A stretch of DNA of 35,300 bases. Source: Nesterenkonia sp. E16_10 (GTDB lineage: Bacteria; Actinomycetota; Actinomycetes; Actinomycetales; Micrococcaceae). The DNA lies in the NCBI RefSeq assembly GCF_017347085.1, contig NZ_JADPSA010000003.1:36204-71503 (forward strand), read 5' to 3'. This document shows positions 1 through 6,132 of the stretch, piece by piece; positions within the stretch are counted from its first letter, which is position 1; every line of letters begins with the position of its first letter. The notes beneath the pieces were generated by a model. The model was not told the DNA's origin. It was given only the letters and a program-made list of their open reading frames with translations, and searched no databases. The translations under genes were made by a program, and so were the position numbers.

Positions 1-598
1 CTGCGGCCGCACCCAGTGGGCCCGAGACGGCGAGCTGGTCTCCGGGCCGAGCGCCGGTGCGGCGCAGCGGCGGGCGTCCGGCCGGCAGCCGGCCGAGGGC
101 GGTCAGGGTCACCGAGATGCCGGGCCCGGAGCCGAGGTCTCCGCCGGCGATGTGGCAGTGTTCGGCGCCTTCGCGACGCACCGCCTTGGCGAGTCCGCGG
201 TAGAACCCGCGCACCCAGTCCAGCGAGGTGGTCGTCGGGAGCGTGAGGCTGACCAGCAGCGCGATCGGGGTCGCGGCCATGGCGTTGAGGTCCGAGAGGT
301 TCTGCGCGGCGGCCTTGAGCCCGACGGCGCGGCCCATCGGGGCGCCCTGCTGCTGCGGGGCCCACCAGCCGGGCCTGAAGTCCTGGTCCTGGCTCAGCGT
401 GTCGGTGGTCAGCACGATGCGCGCCGGGGCGCCGTCCTCGGGCAGCTCCAGCACCGCCGCATCGTCCCCGGGGGCCAGGGTGAGCGCGGCCAGGTCGGTG
501 CTGGCGCGGTGGAGCTCGCCGAGCTCCTCGAGGATGACGGCGAGGACCGCGTCCTCTCCGGACTCCCCCACGCTGCGCGGGGCTGGGTCGGCAGTCAT
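1..598 (-). CDS. thiL: Thiamine-monophosphate kinase ThiL, N-terminal part
   Basis: The gene is cut by the window edge; 199 codons are visible, starting at the ATG at 596-598. ThiL phosphorylates thiamine monophosphate to the active cofactor thiamine diphosphate in the cytoplasm. The visible part carries the AIR-synthase/ThiL signature: an early GDDAAV motif (residues 44-49), TTDTLSQDQDF (64-74, the Mg-ATP aspartates) and a VGLKAAAQNLSDLNAMAATP stretch (92-111), which is the NLSD-AMGA block of the family. A GGDLGSG segment follows. The ATG is only 5 bp beyond the stop of the anti-sigma gene on the same strand and has no good Shine-Dalgarno of its own, so it is probably read from the sigma/anti-sigma transcript. 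The family call is firm; the C-terminal half cannot be judged. Confidence 0.9.
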   Translation of the reverse strand, partial: MTADPAPRSVGESGEDAVLAVILEELGELHRASTDLAALTLAPGDDAAVLELPEDGAPARIVLTTDTLSQDQDFRPGWWAPQQQGAPMGRAVGLKAAAQNLSDLNAMAATPIALLVSLTLPTTTSLDWVRGFYRGLAKAVRREGAEHCHIAGGDLGSGPGISVTLTALGRLPAGRPPLRRTGARPGDQLAVSGPLGAAA

Positions 599-603
599 GC
601 GGG

Positions 604-1501
604 TCAGTCCACTTCGGGCAGCGCCGCGGCCGTGATCGCCTGCCCGGCGTCGTCGCGGATCTCCAGGCGCTGCACGTCTTCACGCAGCACCGCCCCGTTC
701 ATCCGGCAGTCCACGGGGACCTCGGAGCCCAGGAAGGAGCCGGATTCGATCTCCTCACCGTCGGCGCCGACCAGCACCACGGTGAAGGCCTCTCCGGGGG
801 TGAGTCCGTCGATCTCCAGGACCGTCTCGGTGCCCCAGGTGTGCGCGACCAGGGCTCCGTCGACCTCGACCCCGGCGCCGGGATCGCTGAAGCTCACCGG
901 TTCCTGCGCGCCCAGCTCGCCAGGCGGGCCGAGCGGCTCCTCGGCGACGAGCCCGTCGGCGGGCGCGCCGGGGGCGGCGTCGTCGGAGTCCAGGACCGTC
1001 TGCACCCCCAGGGTGCCGACCACTCCGATGGCCACGCAGGCGGCCAGTGCGAGGCTCTGGCGCAGCCGGGCCCGGCCGCGTGCCGGTGGCGTGGTGGCAG
1101 GAAGGTGCCCGGGGGCGGGGGCGGCGTTGGGGTTGGAACCGGCGGGGGCCGGCGGGGGCGGGGTGGGAGTTGGCGTTGGAATCGGCCGTCGACGCGCCCT
1201 CGGTGGACACCTGTGGGGCGTGGACCTGGGCGATCACCTGCTCGCGCAGGCTCGGCGGCGGGGTCATCGTGGTCCAGGAGCCAAGGTTGCCGCGCAGCAC
1301 GCCGCTGAGCTCCCGCAGCTCGCTCAGCTCTCGGGCAAGCTCCGGGTCCTGGGCGCACATCGCGTCCAGCTCCTGGCTCTCGGCCGGGCTGAGGTCATCG
1401 GCGGATGCGGCGCCGAGCAGCTCGGCGCGACGCTCGGCGGCGTGTGCCGCATCGGATTCGGCGCCGGGACGGGGGTCGGCGTCGTCGTGGTGGGTGCTCA
1501 T
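604..1501 (-). pseudogene. Membrane anti-sigma factor (RskA-like), apparent frameshift
   Basis: The start ATG overlaps the sigma-factor stop in an ATGA junction (1498-1501), the usual layout of an ECF sigma / anti-sigma pair. The first part (1501 to about 1160) encodes a cytoplasmic helical domain with LLGAASADDLSPAESQELDAM, then a TMTPPPSLREQV segment typical of anti-sigma-K factors. The second part (about 1140 to 604) is in another frame and encodes a Pro/Ala linker, one transmembrane helix (LRQSLALAACVAIGVV...) and an extracytoplasmic beta-rich domain with AHTWGTETVLEIDGLTPGE. Reading must lose one base (modulo 3) at 1141-1160 to join them. That stretch holds two tandem copies of the 10-mer GGCGGGGGCC/G, and removing one copy restores a clean linker (HPAPAGSNPNAAPAPG) and a 295-residue protein. 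It could be a true mutation, a phase-variable switch or a sequencing error. As written, the product would lose its membrane anchor. Confidence 0.72.
1141..1160. repeat. 10-bp G-rich tandem repeat at the anti-sigma frameshift
   Basis: Two adjacent copies of GGCGGGGGC (1141-1149 and 1151-1159), period 10, followed by GGGG. Ten is not a multiple of three, so gain or loss of one unit shifts the frame exactly as the anti-sigma gene needs. The G5 runs inside the units are also slippage-prone. Confidence 0.8.
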
Positions 1502-2040
1502 GACTCAGCCTCCATCTCTTCCATCGCGCGGCGCAGAGCGCGCAGTCCGTAGTAGGTCCGCGTCCGCAGGGTGGTCACCGGCACCTGCAGCGACTCGGAG
1601 AGTTCCGCGTAGGTGAACCCCAGCACGTGCACCGCGATGACCAACTGGCTGTGTTCGGGGCTGATCGTCCCCAGGGCCTGGACAAGAAGCATAGTCTCGG
1701 TGGGATCCGTGACGCTGAGATCCGAGGCCTCAGGCACTGTGACCTCTGGCTCCATCGGGATCGGGATGCGGCGTCGGGCGCGGAACTCGTCCCGGACCAC
1801 ATTCCGGGCGATCGCGAAGAGCCAGTTGCGCAGGCTCGACCGGGCCGGATCGAAGCGGTCCAACGCCTGCCAGGCCCGCACGAAGGTCTCCTGGACGCAT
1901 TCCTCGGCCGCTCCGTGATCCTGCAGCGCGTTGACCGCGAATCCGAACAGCGCCGCGCTGTGCTGATCGTAAGCAGACTCGATGCTCGGCACTGCGACGG
2001 TGTTCTGCCGTTCAGTGCGCATCCGCTCAGCCGCCTCCAT
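1498..2040 (-). CDS. ECF-type RNA polymerase sigma factor (sigma-K-like)
   Basis: An 180-residue sigma-70 family protein of the extracytoplasmic-function class, with only regions 2 and 4. Region 2 (about residues 25-95) reads ALFGFAVNALQDHGAAEECV..TFVRAWQALDRFDP..SLRNWLFAIARNVVRDEFRARRR, including the core-binding and -10-recognition helices. Region 4 (about 115-175) holds SPEHSQLVIAVHVLGFTYAEL and the HTH VPVTTLRTRTYYGLRALRRAM. I chose the ATG at 2038-2040, preceded by GAGG at a suitable distance. The upstream GTG at 2103 would place the start inside the predicted promoter, and the ATG at 2022 is also possible. The stop overlaps the anti-sigma start. The gene diverges from the CHRD/sortase operon and both have the same promoter pattern, with a -10 (CCGAAT) matching the published M. 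tuberculosis SigK -10. That supports a SigK-like assignment, which remains an inference. Confidence 0.88.
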   Translation of the reverse strand: MEAAERMRTERQNTVAVPSIESAYDQHSAALFGFAVNALQDHGAAEECVQETFVRAWQALDRFDPARSSLRNWLFAIARNVVRDEFRARRRIPIPMEPEVTVPEASDLSVTDPTETMLLVQALGTISPEHSQLVIAVHVLGFTYAELSESLQVPVTTLRTRTYYGLRALRRAMEEMEAES

Positions 2041-2084
2041 CAGTCCTCGTCGGAGCCCTCGAACGGTATATCGAGGGCTGCAGA

Positions 2085-2113
2085 ATTCGGTTCTACGATA
2101 CACATCGCGGACC
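2085..2113 (-). promoter_or_regulatory. Predicted ECF promoter of the sigma/anti-sigma operon
   Basis: Minus strand: -35-like GGTCCG (2108-2113), 17-bp spacer, -10-like CCGAAT (2085-2090). It ends 44 bp upstream of the chosen ATG and mirrors the promoter of the divergent CHRD operon. Autoregulation by the encoded sigma factor is inferred from this match. Confidence 0.5.
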
Positions 2114-2170
2114 TGCCGGCTGCGCGCAGGTCGAAAATAATTCGTGAAACGGTGAACGCCAGGGGCGTCT

Positions 2171-2199
2171 GGAACGTATTACTTAGTGGTGGGCCGAAA
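2171..2199 (+). promoter_or_regulatory. Predicted ECF promoter of the CHRD/sortase operon
   Basis: GGAACG (2171-2176), 17-bp spacer, CCGAAA (2194-2199), followed about 36 bp later by the CHRD start. GGAAC is the common ECF -35 core, and the -10 resembles the CCGAAT of SigK promoters. The -10 is also the left arm of a small dyad, CCGAA-A-TTCGG (2194-2204). Confidence 0.5.
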
Positions 2200-2235
2200 T
2201 TCGGTATACCAACGTTCTCGAAGGAGTCACCACTG

Positions 2236-2952
2236 ATGATGACACAACGACGCAGAACCATCGGCGCCGGCGCGACCCTGGGTGCAGCGGTGCTGCTGCT
2301 CTCGCCGACGATGGCACAGGCCAGCACCGAAGCCGGCACCGAGGTCGAGTGGCCCGAGGAGTTCACCAGCGCCTATACGGTCATGGCGACTCCCGACGAG
2401 GTCATCGACTCCGACGGTGAGGTCTCACCGGGTGAAGAGGGCGCGACGGGCGACTTCATGTTCTGGATCAATTCAGAGGAAGAGGTCATCTGTTACGAGA
2501 TCACACTCGAAGGCGTCACCGGCGGCTACGAGAGCCCGGCCCTGACCGCCACGCACATCCACGAGGCTGCCGCGGGCGAGCCCGGACCGCCGCGCTTGGC
2601 CTTCCCGAACCCCGAGCCGATCGGTGACGAGCCACGCACCTCCTCCGGCTGCATGGCCGGACCGTTCATGACCGGCGTCGAGGGCGACGACGGCGCCGAC
2701 ACCGGCGAGGGCTTCAGCCTGGCCGAGATCGAGGCCAACCCCGCCGGCTTCACCGGTGACTCCCACACCGAGGAGTTCGCCGACGGCGTGGTCCGCGGCC
2801 AGCTGATGCAGGTTCCGCTGGACGGCGTCGAGACCGGCGGCGGCGGCATGCAGCAGTCCTCCAGCCAGGTCGGCGTCTTCGCCGGGGCCGGCGTGCTCGC
2901 ACTGGCCGGTGCCAGCGCCTTCATGCTGATTCGGCGCAACCAGAACGCATGA
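2236..2952 (+). CDS. Secreted CHRD-domain protein with sorting-signal-like C-terminus
   Basis: A 238-residue exported protein. The signal peptide spans about residues 1-29 (RRR, hydrophobic core, AQA cleavage). The mature part resembles a CHRD domain (named from chordin; role in bacteria unclear), with the characteristic THIHEAAAGEPGPP block near residues 107-119 and a closing VVRGQLMQV strand (185-193). The C-terminus has GVETGGGG (197-204), a Ser/Gln spacer, a hydrophobic helix (213-232) and RRNQNA: the layout of a sortase substrate without LPxTG. The start at 2236 follows AAGGAG (2221-2226); upstream in-frame codons would run through the promoter. The stop overlaps the start of the class F sortase (ATGA, 2949-2952), so the two are translated together and the CHRD protein is the obvious substrate candidate. 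In mycobacteria the SigK regulon includes secreted fasciclin proteins; a CHRD protein may take that place here (inference). Confidence 0.85.
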   Translation: MMTQRRRTIGAGATLGAAVLLLSPTMAQASTEAGTEVEWPEEFTSAYTVMATPDEVIDSDGEVSPGEEGATGDFMFWINSEEEVICYEITLEGVTGGYESPALTATHIHEAAAGEPGPPRLAFPNPEPIGDEPRTSSGCMAGPFMTGVEGDDGADTGEGFSLAEIEANPAGFTGDSHTEEFADGVVRGQLMQVPLDGVETGGGGMQQSSSQVGVFAGAGVLALAGASAFMLIRRNQNA

Positions 2953-3713
2953 TCCGAAGCCCTCACCGGCAGGTCGAGGTCAGGGTCCGGCGGCTGCCCC
3001 TCGGGGTGGCCGCCGCCCTGGCGCTCGGGCTGAGCCTGGGCGCCTGCGGCGCCGCAGGTGAGGCGGCGACGTCGTCCTCTGATGCGACCGAGTCGGCGGA
3101 GGCATCGAGCTCCAGCACTCCCTCCAGCGCTGCGTCGCCCAGCCCTAGCTCTGCGCCGTCCAGCCCTAGCTCTGCGCCGTCCAGCTCGGGCTCGCCGCAG
3201 CCCAGCTCCGCGGCGCCGAGCGCGGCGCCCTCGAGCCCGGCTGCGGCGCCGAGCGGGGTCCGGCCCTCAGCGCTGAGCATCCCGTCTATCGACATGGAGG
3301 AGTCGCTCATCGACCTCGGCATCGCGCAGGACGGGACCATGGAAGTGCCCGAGGACTACAGCGAGGTCGGCTGGTTCGAGGGCGGCGGCATGCCCGGCGG
3401 TCGCGGACCCACCGTGCTGGCCGGACACCTGGACTCCACCACCGGCCCCGCGGTGTTCCACCGTCTGGTGGAGATGGAACCCGGCGACGAGGTCGCCGTC
3501 ACCGACGCCGAGGGCGAGGTCCATCACTACCGGGTCGAGCGCACCGAAGTCTTTGCCAAGGATGACTTCCCCACCCGGGAGGTCTTCGGCGCGCAGCCCG
3601 AGGACGAGCTGCGCCTGATCACCTGCACCGGGCTCTTCGACGTCGAGGTGGGAAGCCACGAGGACAACCACATCGTGTTCGCGGTGCCGGCAGATGCTCC
3701 CGGTGGACACTGA
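2949..3713 (+). CDS. Class F sortase, predicted lipoprotein
   Basis: A 254-residue transpeptidase homologue that would cleave a sorting signal and attach the protein outside the membrane. The N-terminus has a basic region, hydrophobic stretch and lipobox LGAC (Cys33), so it is probably lipid-anchored rather than anchored by a helix. A Ser/Ala/Pro-rich linker (about 40-105) follows. It contains a near-perfect 21-nt direct repeat near 3137-3178. The catalytic domain (about 106-247) shows AGHLDS (His160) and LITCTG (Cys226). In class F enzymes that I recall, an arginine sits in a Y-R-D-N motif about 12 residues after the Cys; here that place reads H-E-D-N (237-240), so the canonical Arg seems missing. 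Arg210 and Arg222 are nearby. The gene overlaps the CHRD gene by 4 bp, indicating coupling. Family identity is strong; activity is uncertain. Confidence 0.88.
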   Translation: MIRSPHRQVEVRVRRLPLGVAAALALGLSLGACGAAGEAATSSSDATESAEASSSSTPSSAASPSPSSAPSSPSSAPSSSGSPQPSSAAPSAAPSSPAAAPSGVRPSALSIPSIDMEESLIDLGIAQDGTMEVPEDYSEVGWFEGGGMPGGRGPTVLAGHLDSTTGPAVFHRLVEMEPGDEVAVTDAEGEVHHYRVERTEVFAKDDFPTREVFGAQPEDELRLITCTGLFDVEVGSHEDNHIVFAVPADAPGGH

Positions 3714-3738
3714 TCCCTTGAAGTGACAGGGTCGCCCG

Positions 3739-4272
3739 ATGGATATGACTCAATATTGGGACGGGTGGGATCCCATCATCCACACCGTCATCACGCTCAC
3801 CGCAGGCTATATCGCGCTGCTGATCATCCTCAGGCTCTCCGGACCACGCACCATGGCGAACATGACCCCCCTGGACTTCATCGTGGCGGTCACCATCGGT
3901 TCGGCCTTCGGCCGTGTGCTCACCGCGGTGGATGTCCCGCTGGCCCAGGCGCTGCTCACGCTGGCCCTGCTGGTGCTGTTGCAGTGGCTGCTGGCCTGGG
4001 TCCGGGGACGCTCACCGAAGATGCGCCGACTCCTGGATGCACCCCCGGTGCTGATCTACTACCAGGGCAAGTTCCAGCGGAAGGCGCTGCGCAAGCACCA
4101 GCTGGTCGAGGACGATGTGCATACCGCGGTGCGGAACTCCTCGCGCGGATCCCTGGGCGAGGTCTCGGCCGTGATCCTGGAGCAGAACGGCGGCCTGGTG
4201 GTCATCGGAGACGATCAGCTCGGGGACGGCTCCTCGGTGCTGAACTACACAGGCCGAGCCGAGGACGACTGA
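3739..4272 (+). CDS. YetF/DUF421 family membrane protein
   Basis: A 177-residue protein of the YetF (DUF421) family. Three hydrophobic segments lie in the first half (about 13-33, 45-62 and 68-92). They include RLSGPRTMANMTPLDFIVAVTIGSAFGR, the most conserved block of the family. The soluble C-terminal YetF domain follows (PVLIYYQGKFQRKALRKHQLVEDDV...LGEVSAVILEQNGGLVVI). In Bacillus, YetF-type domains occur in spore-germination-associated and phospholipid-related membrane proteins, but no general biochemical role is established, so no function is assigned. It starts 25 bp after the sortase stop on the same strand, with an AGG-containing leader, and may be read through from that operon. Palindrome copy 1 begins 18 bp after its stop. 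Confidence 0.88.
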   Translation: MDMTQYWDGWDPIIHTVITLTAGYIALLIILRLSGPRTMANMTPLDFIVAVTIGSAFGRVLTAVDVPLAQALLTLALLVLLQWLLAWVRGRSPKMRRLLDAPPVLIYYQGKFQRKALRKHQLVEDDVHTAVRNSSRGSLGEVSAVILEQNGGLVVIGDDQLGDGSSVLNYTGRAEDD

Positions 4273-4290
4273 CCACCCGTTCCCGTTTAC

Positions 4291-4364
4291 CGTTGAGGGG
4301 CGGATTCTCCGAGCATTTTGGGCCGAAAAGCCCATGAGATGCCCGGAGAATCCGCCCCTCAACG
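4291..4364. repeat. 74-bp palindromic element, copy 1
   Basis: The outer stem is 21 bp and perfect, starting CGTTGAGGGGC and ending GCCCCTCAACG. Inside is a second stem-loop, GCAT..GGGC-cgaaaa-GCCC..ATGC. The same 74-bp layout recurs at 5656, 20171 and 28938. The right flank is G-rich (GGGTGGGTGGGGG, 4374-4386). Copy 1 lies between the DUF421 gene and the alcohol dehydrogenase. Confidence 0.95.
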
Positions 4365-4466
4365 TGTGTGTGGGTGGGTGGGGGACTTCTCGACGCCCCC
4401 GGTCACGACCTGTTCACCGCGGGTCCAAGGTCCCTGGTCAAGACCCACCGGGGAGCAGACGATGGG

Positions 4467-4484
4467 TATCTCAGCGCAGAGATA
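4467..4484. promoter_or_regulatory. Operator-like dyad upstream of the alcohol dehydrogenase
   Basis: Perfect inverted repeat TATCTC-agcgca-GAGATA, ending 3 bp before the AAGGAG ribosome binding site (4488-4493). Its size and position fit a repressor operator or a small mRNA hairpin near the start. No regulator gene is adjacent. Confidence 0.4.
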
Positions 4485-4498
4485 ACCAAGGAGCGACC

Positions 4499-5554
4499 GT
4501 GAAAGCATTGGTGTACCAAGGTCCGGGCTCGATGATCTGGCAGGACATGCCTGCTCCTCAGATCCAGAAGCCGACAGACGCGATCGTGCAGATGGAGACC
4601 ACGACGATCTGCGGAACCGATCTGCACATCCTCAAGGGCGACGTTCCGACGGTGGAATCCGGGCGCATCCTCGGCCATGAAGGAGTCGGCGTCGTGACCG
4701 AGGTCGGTGCGGCTGTGACCGAGATCGCCGTCGGCGATCGCGTCATCATCTCGTGCATCTCAGCGTGCGGAAAGTGCAGCTATTGCCACGAGGGGATGTA
4801 CTCCCACTGCCTCGCCGAGGAAGGAGCATCCGGAATCGGCTGGATCCTGGGACACCTCATCGACGGCACACAAGCCGAGTATGTGCGGGTTCCGTTCGCC
4901 GAGACCTCTTTGCACAAGGTGCCCGAAGGGGTTGCCCCCGAAGAGGCCGCGATGATCAGCGACATTCTGCCGACGGGACATGAGATCGGCATCCGATACG
5001 GCGCCGTCAAGCCCGGTGATGTCGTCGCGGTCATCGGAGCGGGCCCCGTCGGCCTCGCCGCGATCACGACGGCCTCCCTGTACGGTCCGAGTCGTGTCAT
5101 CGCGATCGACATCGACGCCAACCGGGTCGAGCAGGCGAAGCGGTTCGGGGCGAGCGACGGCGTCGTCTCATCGGACTCGGACTGGAAGGAGCAGGTGTTG
5201 GCCCTCACGGACGGTCTCGGCGTGGATGTCGCCATTGAGGCCGTCGGGGTGCCGGTGACCTGGGACATGTGCCTGGAGATCGTGCGGCCGGGTGGCCACG
5301 TCGCCAACGTGGGCGTGCACGGCAAGCCCGTGAACTTCCCGTTGGAGACGGCGTGGATCCAGAACCTCACGATCACCACCGGCCTGGTCAACACCAACAC
5401 CTCGCGCATGCTCATCAAGCTGCTCGCGCAAGGAAGGCTCGACGTGGGCGGGTTCATCAGCCACCACTTCTCGCTCGACGACATCATGAGCGCCTACGAC
5501 ACATTCGGCCGCGCGGCCGAGACGAAGGCACTCAAGGTCATCCTGACGGCCTGA
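4499..5554 (+). CDS. Zinc-dependent alcohol dehydrogenase (medium-chain, MDR family)
   Basis: A 351-residue cytoplasmic oxidoreductase that would interconvert an alcohol and an aldehyde or ketone with NAD(P). Catalytic-zinc ligands are visible in TTICGTDLHIL (Cys near 38) and ILGHEGVG (His near 59). The structural-zinc loop has its four cysteines in CISACGKCSYC...SHC (about 90-110). The Rossmann motif is VIGAGPVGLAA (about 172-182), followed by an acidic AIDIDANR that favours NAD. The GTG start at 4499 is 5 bp after AAGGAG. Two 60-base lines of the gene that I counted are 60% GC (4561 and 4861), against 75% for a line in ilvE (9001), so it differs from its neighbours. It is bracketed by palindrome copies 1 and 2 and has no metabolic partner nearby. 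Together these suggest acquisition. The substrate is unknown. Confidence 0.9.
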   Translation: MKALVYQGPGSMIWQDMPAPQIQKPTDAIVQMETTTICGTDLHILKGDVPTVESGRILGHEGVGVVTEVGAAVTEIAVGDRVIISCISACGKCSYCHEGMYSHCLAEEGASGIGWILGHLIDGTQAEYVRVPFAETSLHKVPEGVAPEEAAMISDILPTGHEIGIRYGAVKPGDVVAVIGAGPVGLAAITTASLYGPSRVIAIDIDANRVEQAKRFGASDGVVSSDSDWKEQVLALTDGLGVDVAIEAVGVPVTWDMCLEIVRPGGHVANVGVHGKPVNFPLETAWIQNLTITTGLVNTNTSRMLIKLLAQGRLDVGGFISHHFSLDDIMSAYDTFGRAAETKALKVILTA

Positions 5555-5580
5555 TCGCACTGTCGCGAGGAGCCTGTCCT

Positions 5581-5661
5581 GTGAACATTGCGACGTTCGA
5601 CTCGCGAGGACGGGGCATCTCGTCGTGCTGCCCACGCGTGCCATCCGGACCAGCCCGTTGA
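5581..5661 (+). other. Short ORF (26 codons) running into palindrome copy 2
   Basis: A GTG at 5581 is preceded by GAGGAG at 8 bp and reads VNIATFDSRGRGISSCC..., ending at a TGA inside the palindromic element (5659-5661). It may be the stump of a gene that followed the alcohol dehydrogenase and was cut off at the element boundary, or simply chance. No family is recognised. Confidence 0.22.
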
Positions 5662-5729
5662 GGGGCGGATTCTGCGAGCAGTTGGGCCCGAAAAGCCCAT
5701 GAGATGCACGGAGAATCCGCCCCTCAACG
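5656..5729. repeat. 74-bp palindromic element, copy 2
   Basis: Same length and layout as copy 1. The outer 18 bp are perfectly self-complementary, with one mismatch (G/G) further in. The inner CCGAAAAGCCCATGAGATGC is shared with copy 1. The right flank is CAGGGGGGG. It lies between the alcohol dehydrogenase and the tRNA terminator. Confidence 0.95.
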
Positions 5730-5740
5730 CAGGGGGGGAC

Positions 5741-5780
5741 GCAGAAGCGCCCGGTCTCGTGTGAGACCGGGCGCTTCTGC
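5741..5780. terminator. Bidirectional intrinsic terminator
   Basis: Perfect 18-bp stem GCAGAAGCGCCCGGTCTC / GAGACCGGGCGCTTCTGC with a 4-nt loop (5759-5762). A short T-run (TTTGT) follows on the plus strand. It sits where the alcohol dehydrogenase transcript (plus) and the tRNA transcript (minus) converge and probably ends both. Confidence 0.85.
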
Positions 5781-5791
5781 TTTGTCACCTG

Positions 5792-5867
5792 TGGTGACCC
5801 CAGCGGGATTCGAACCCGCGTTACCGCCGTGAGAGGGCAGCGTACTAGGCCGCTATACGATGGGGCC
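5792..5867 (-). tRNA. tRNA-Glu (CTC)
   Basis: The minus strand folds as a standard cloverleaf. The acceptor GGCCCCA pairs with TGGGGTC, the anticodon loop is CCTCTCA (anticodon CTC), and the T-arm carries GGTTCGAATCC. The discriminator is A and CCA is encoded (5792-5794). It follows tRNA-Gln on the same strand after a 71-bp gap and is probably cotranscribed with it. Confidence 0.97.
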
Positions 5868-5938
5868 GCATTTCATAGCTTTGGCCCCCGTCGCCGAGGG
5901 CCGGTCGTGCTGTGTTAAAGACCACATAAGGGTCTTCG

Positions 5939-6010
5939 CTGGGCTACTAGGACTCGAACCTAGAACGACGGTACCAGAAACCGCTGTGTTGCCAATTACA
6001 CCATAGCCCA
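5939..6010 (-). tRNA. tRNA-Gln (CTG)
   Basis: Cloverleaf on the minus strand: acceptor TGGGCTA / TAGCCCA, with the U1-A72 pair usual for tRNA-Gln. The anticodon stem ACGGT/ACCGT encloses TTCTGGT (anticodon CTG), and the T-arm is GGTTCGAGTCC. The discriminator is G; CCA is not encoded, unlike the neighbouring tRNA-Glu. Confidence 0.97.
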
Positions 6011-6069
6011 ATATTTGCTTGTCAACGCGGTCGCGCCGGCGAGATTTTCACGCCGAGCAACGGGAGATA

Positions 6070-6099
6070 ACTATACACACTGGTGGCGCCCAAGCACAA
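6070..6099 (-). promoter_or_regulatory. Predicted tRNA-Gln/Glu promoter
   Basis: Minus strand: -35 TTGTGC (6094-6099), 18-bp spacer, -10 TATAGT (6070-6075), about 60 bp upstream of tRNA-Gln. The spacer contains one arm of the gltX terminator hairpin. Confidence 0.55.
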
Positions 6100-6117
6100 A
6101 ATGAGCCGGGCGCCACC
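6082..6117 (-). terminator. gltX terminator hairpin
   Basis: Inverted repeat GGTGGCGCCC (6082-6091) / GGGCGCCACC (6108-6117) with a 16-nt loop, starting 15 bp after the gltX stop. No T-run follows directly on the minus strand, so termination may be partial. It overlaps the tRNA promoter. Confidence 0.6.
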
Positions 6118-6132
6118 GGCGTGCGGCGCGGA

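Noticed and set aside
152-1552. Long plus-strand ORF over the anti-sigma and thiL genes
   Set aside because: It is the antisense shadow of high-GC minus-strand genes, with Arg/Gly/Ala-rich low-complexity translation and no family. Similar long antisense frames over gltX, metG, serA, ilvB, ilvD and pyk were rejected for the same reason.
1627-2235. Extension of the CHRD gene upstream to 1627
   Set aside because: It would overlap the sigma-factor gene in antisense and run through both promoters. The AAGGAG site, Met-Met start and signal peptide at 2236 fix the true start.
4291-4364. Palindromic elements as ordinary transcription terminators only
   Set aside because: They lack T-runs, have a conserved non-stem core and fixed 74-bp length, and copy 3 lies between divergent promoters. 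Termination may be a side effect at copies 1 and 4.
4291-5729. Composite insertion sequence around the alcohol dehydrogenase
   Set aside because: No transposase ORF and no target-site duplication could be seen at the element ends. Only an acquisition hypothesis is kept.
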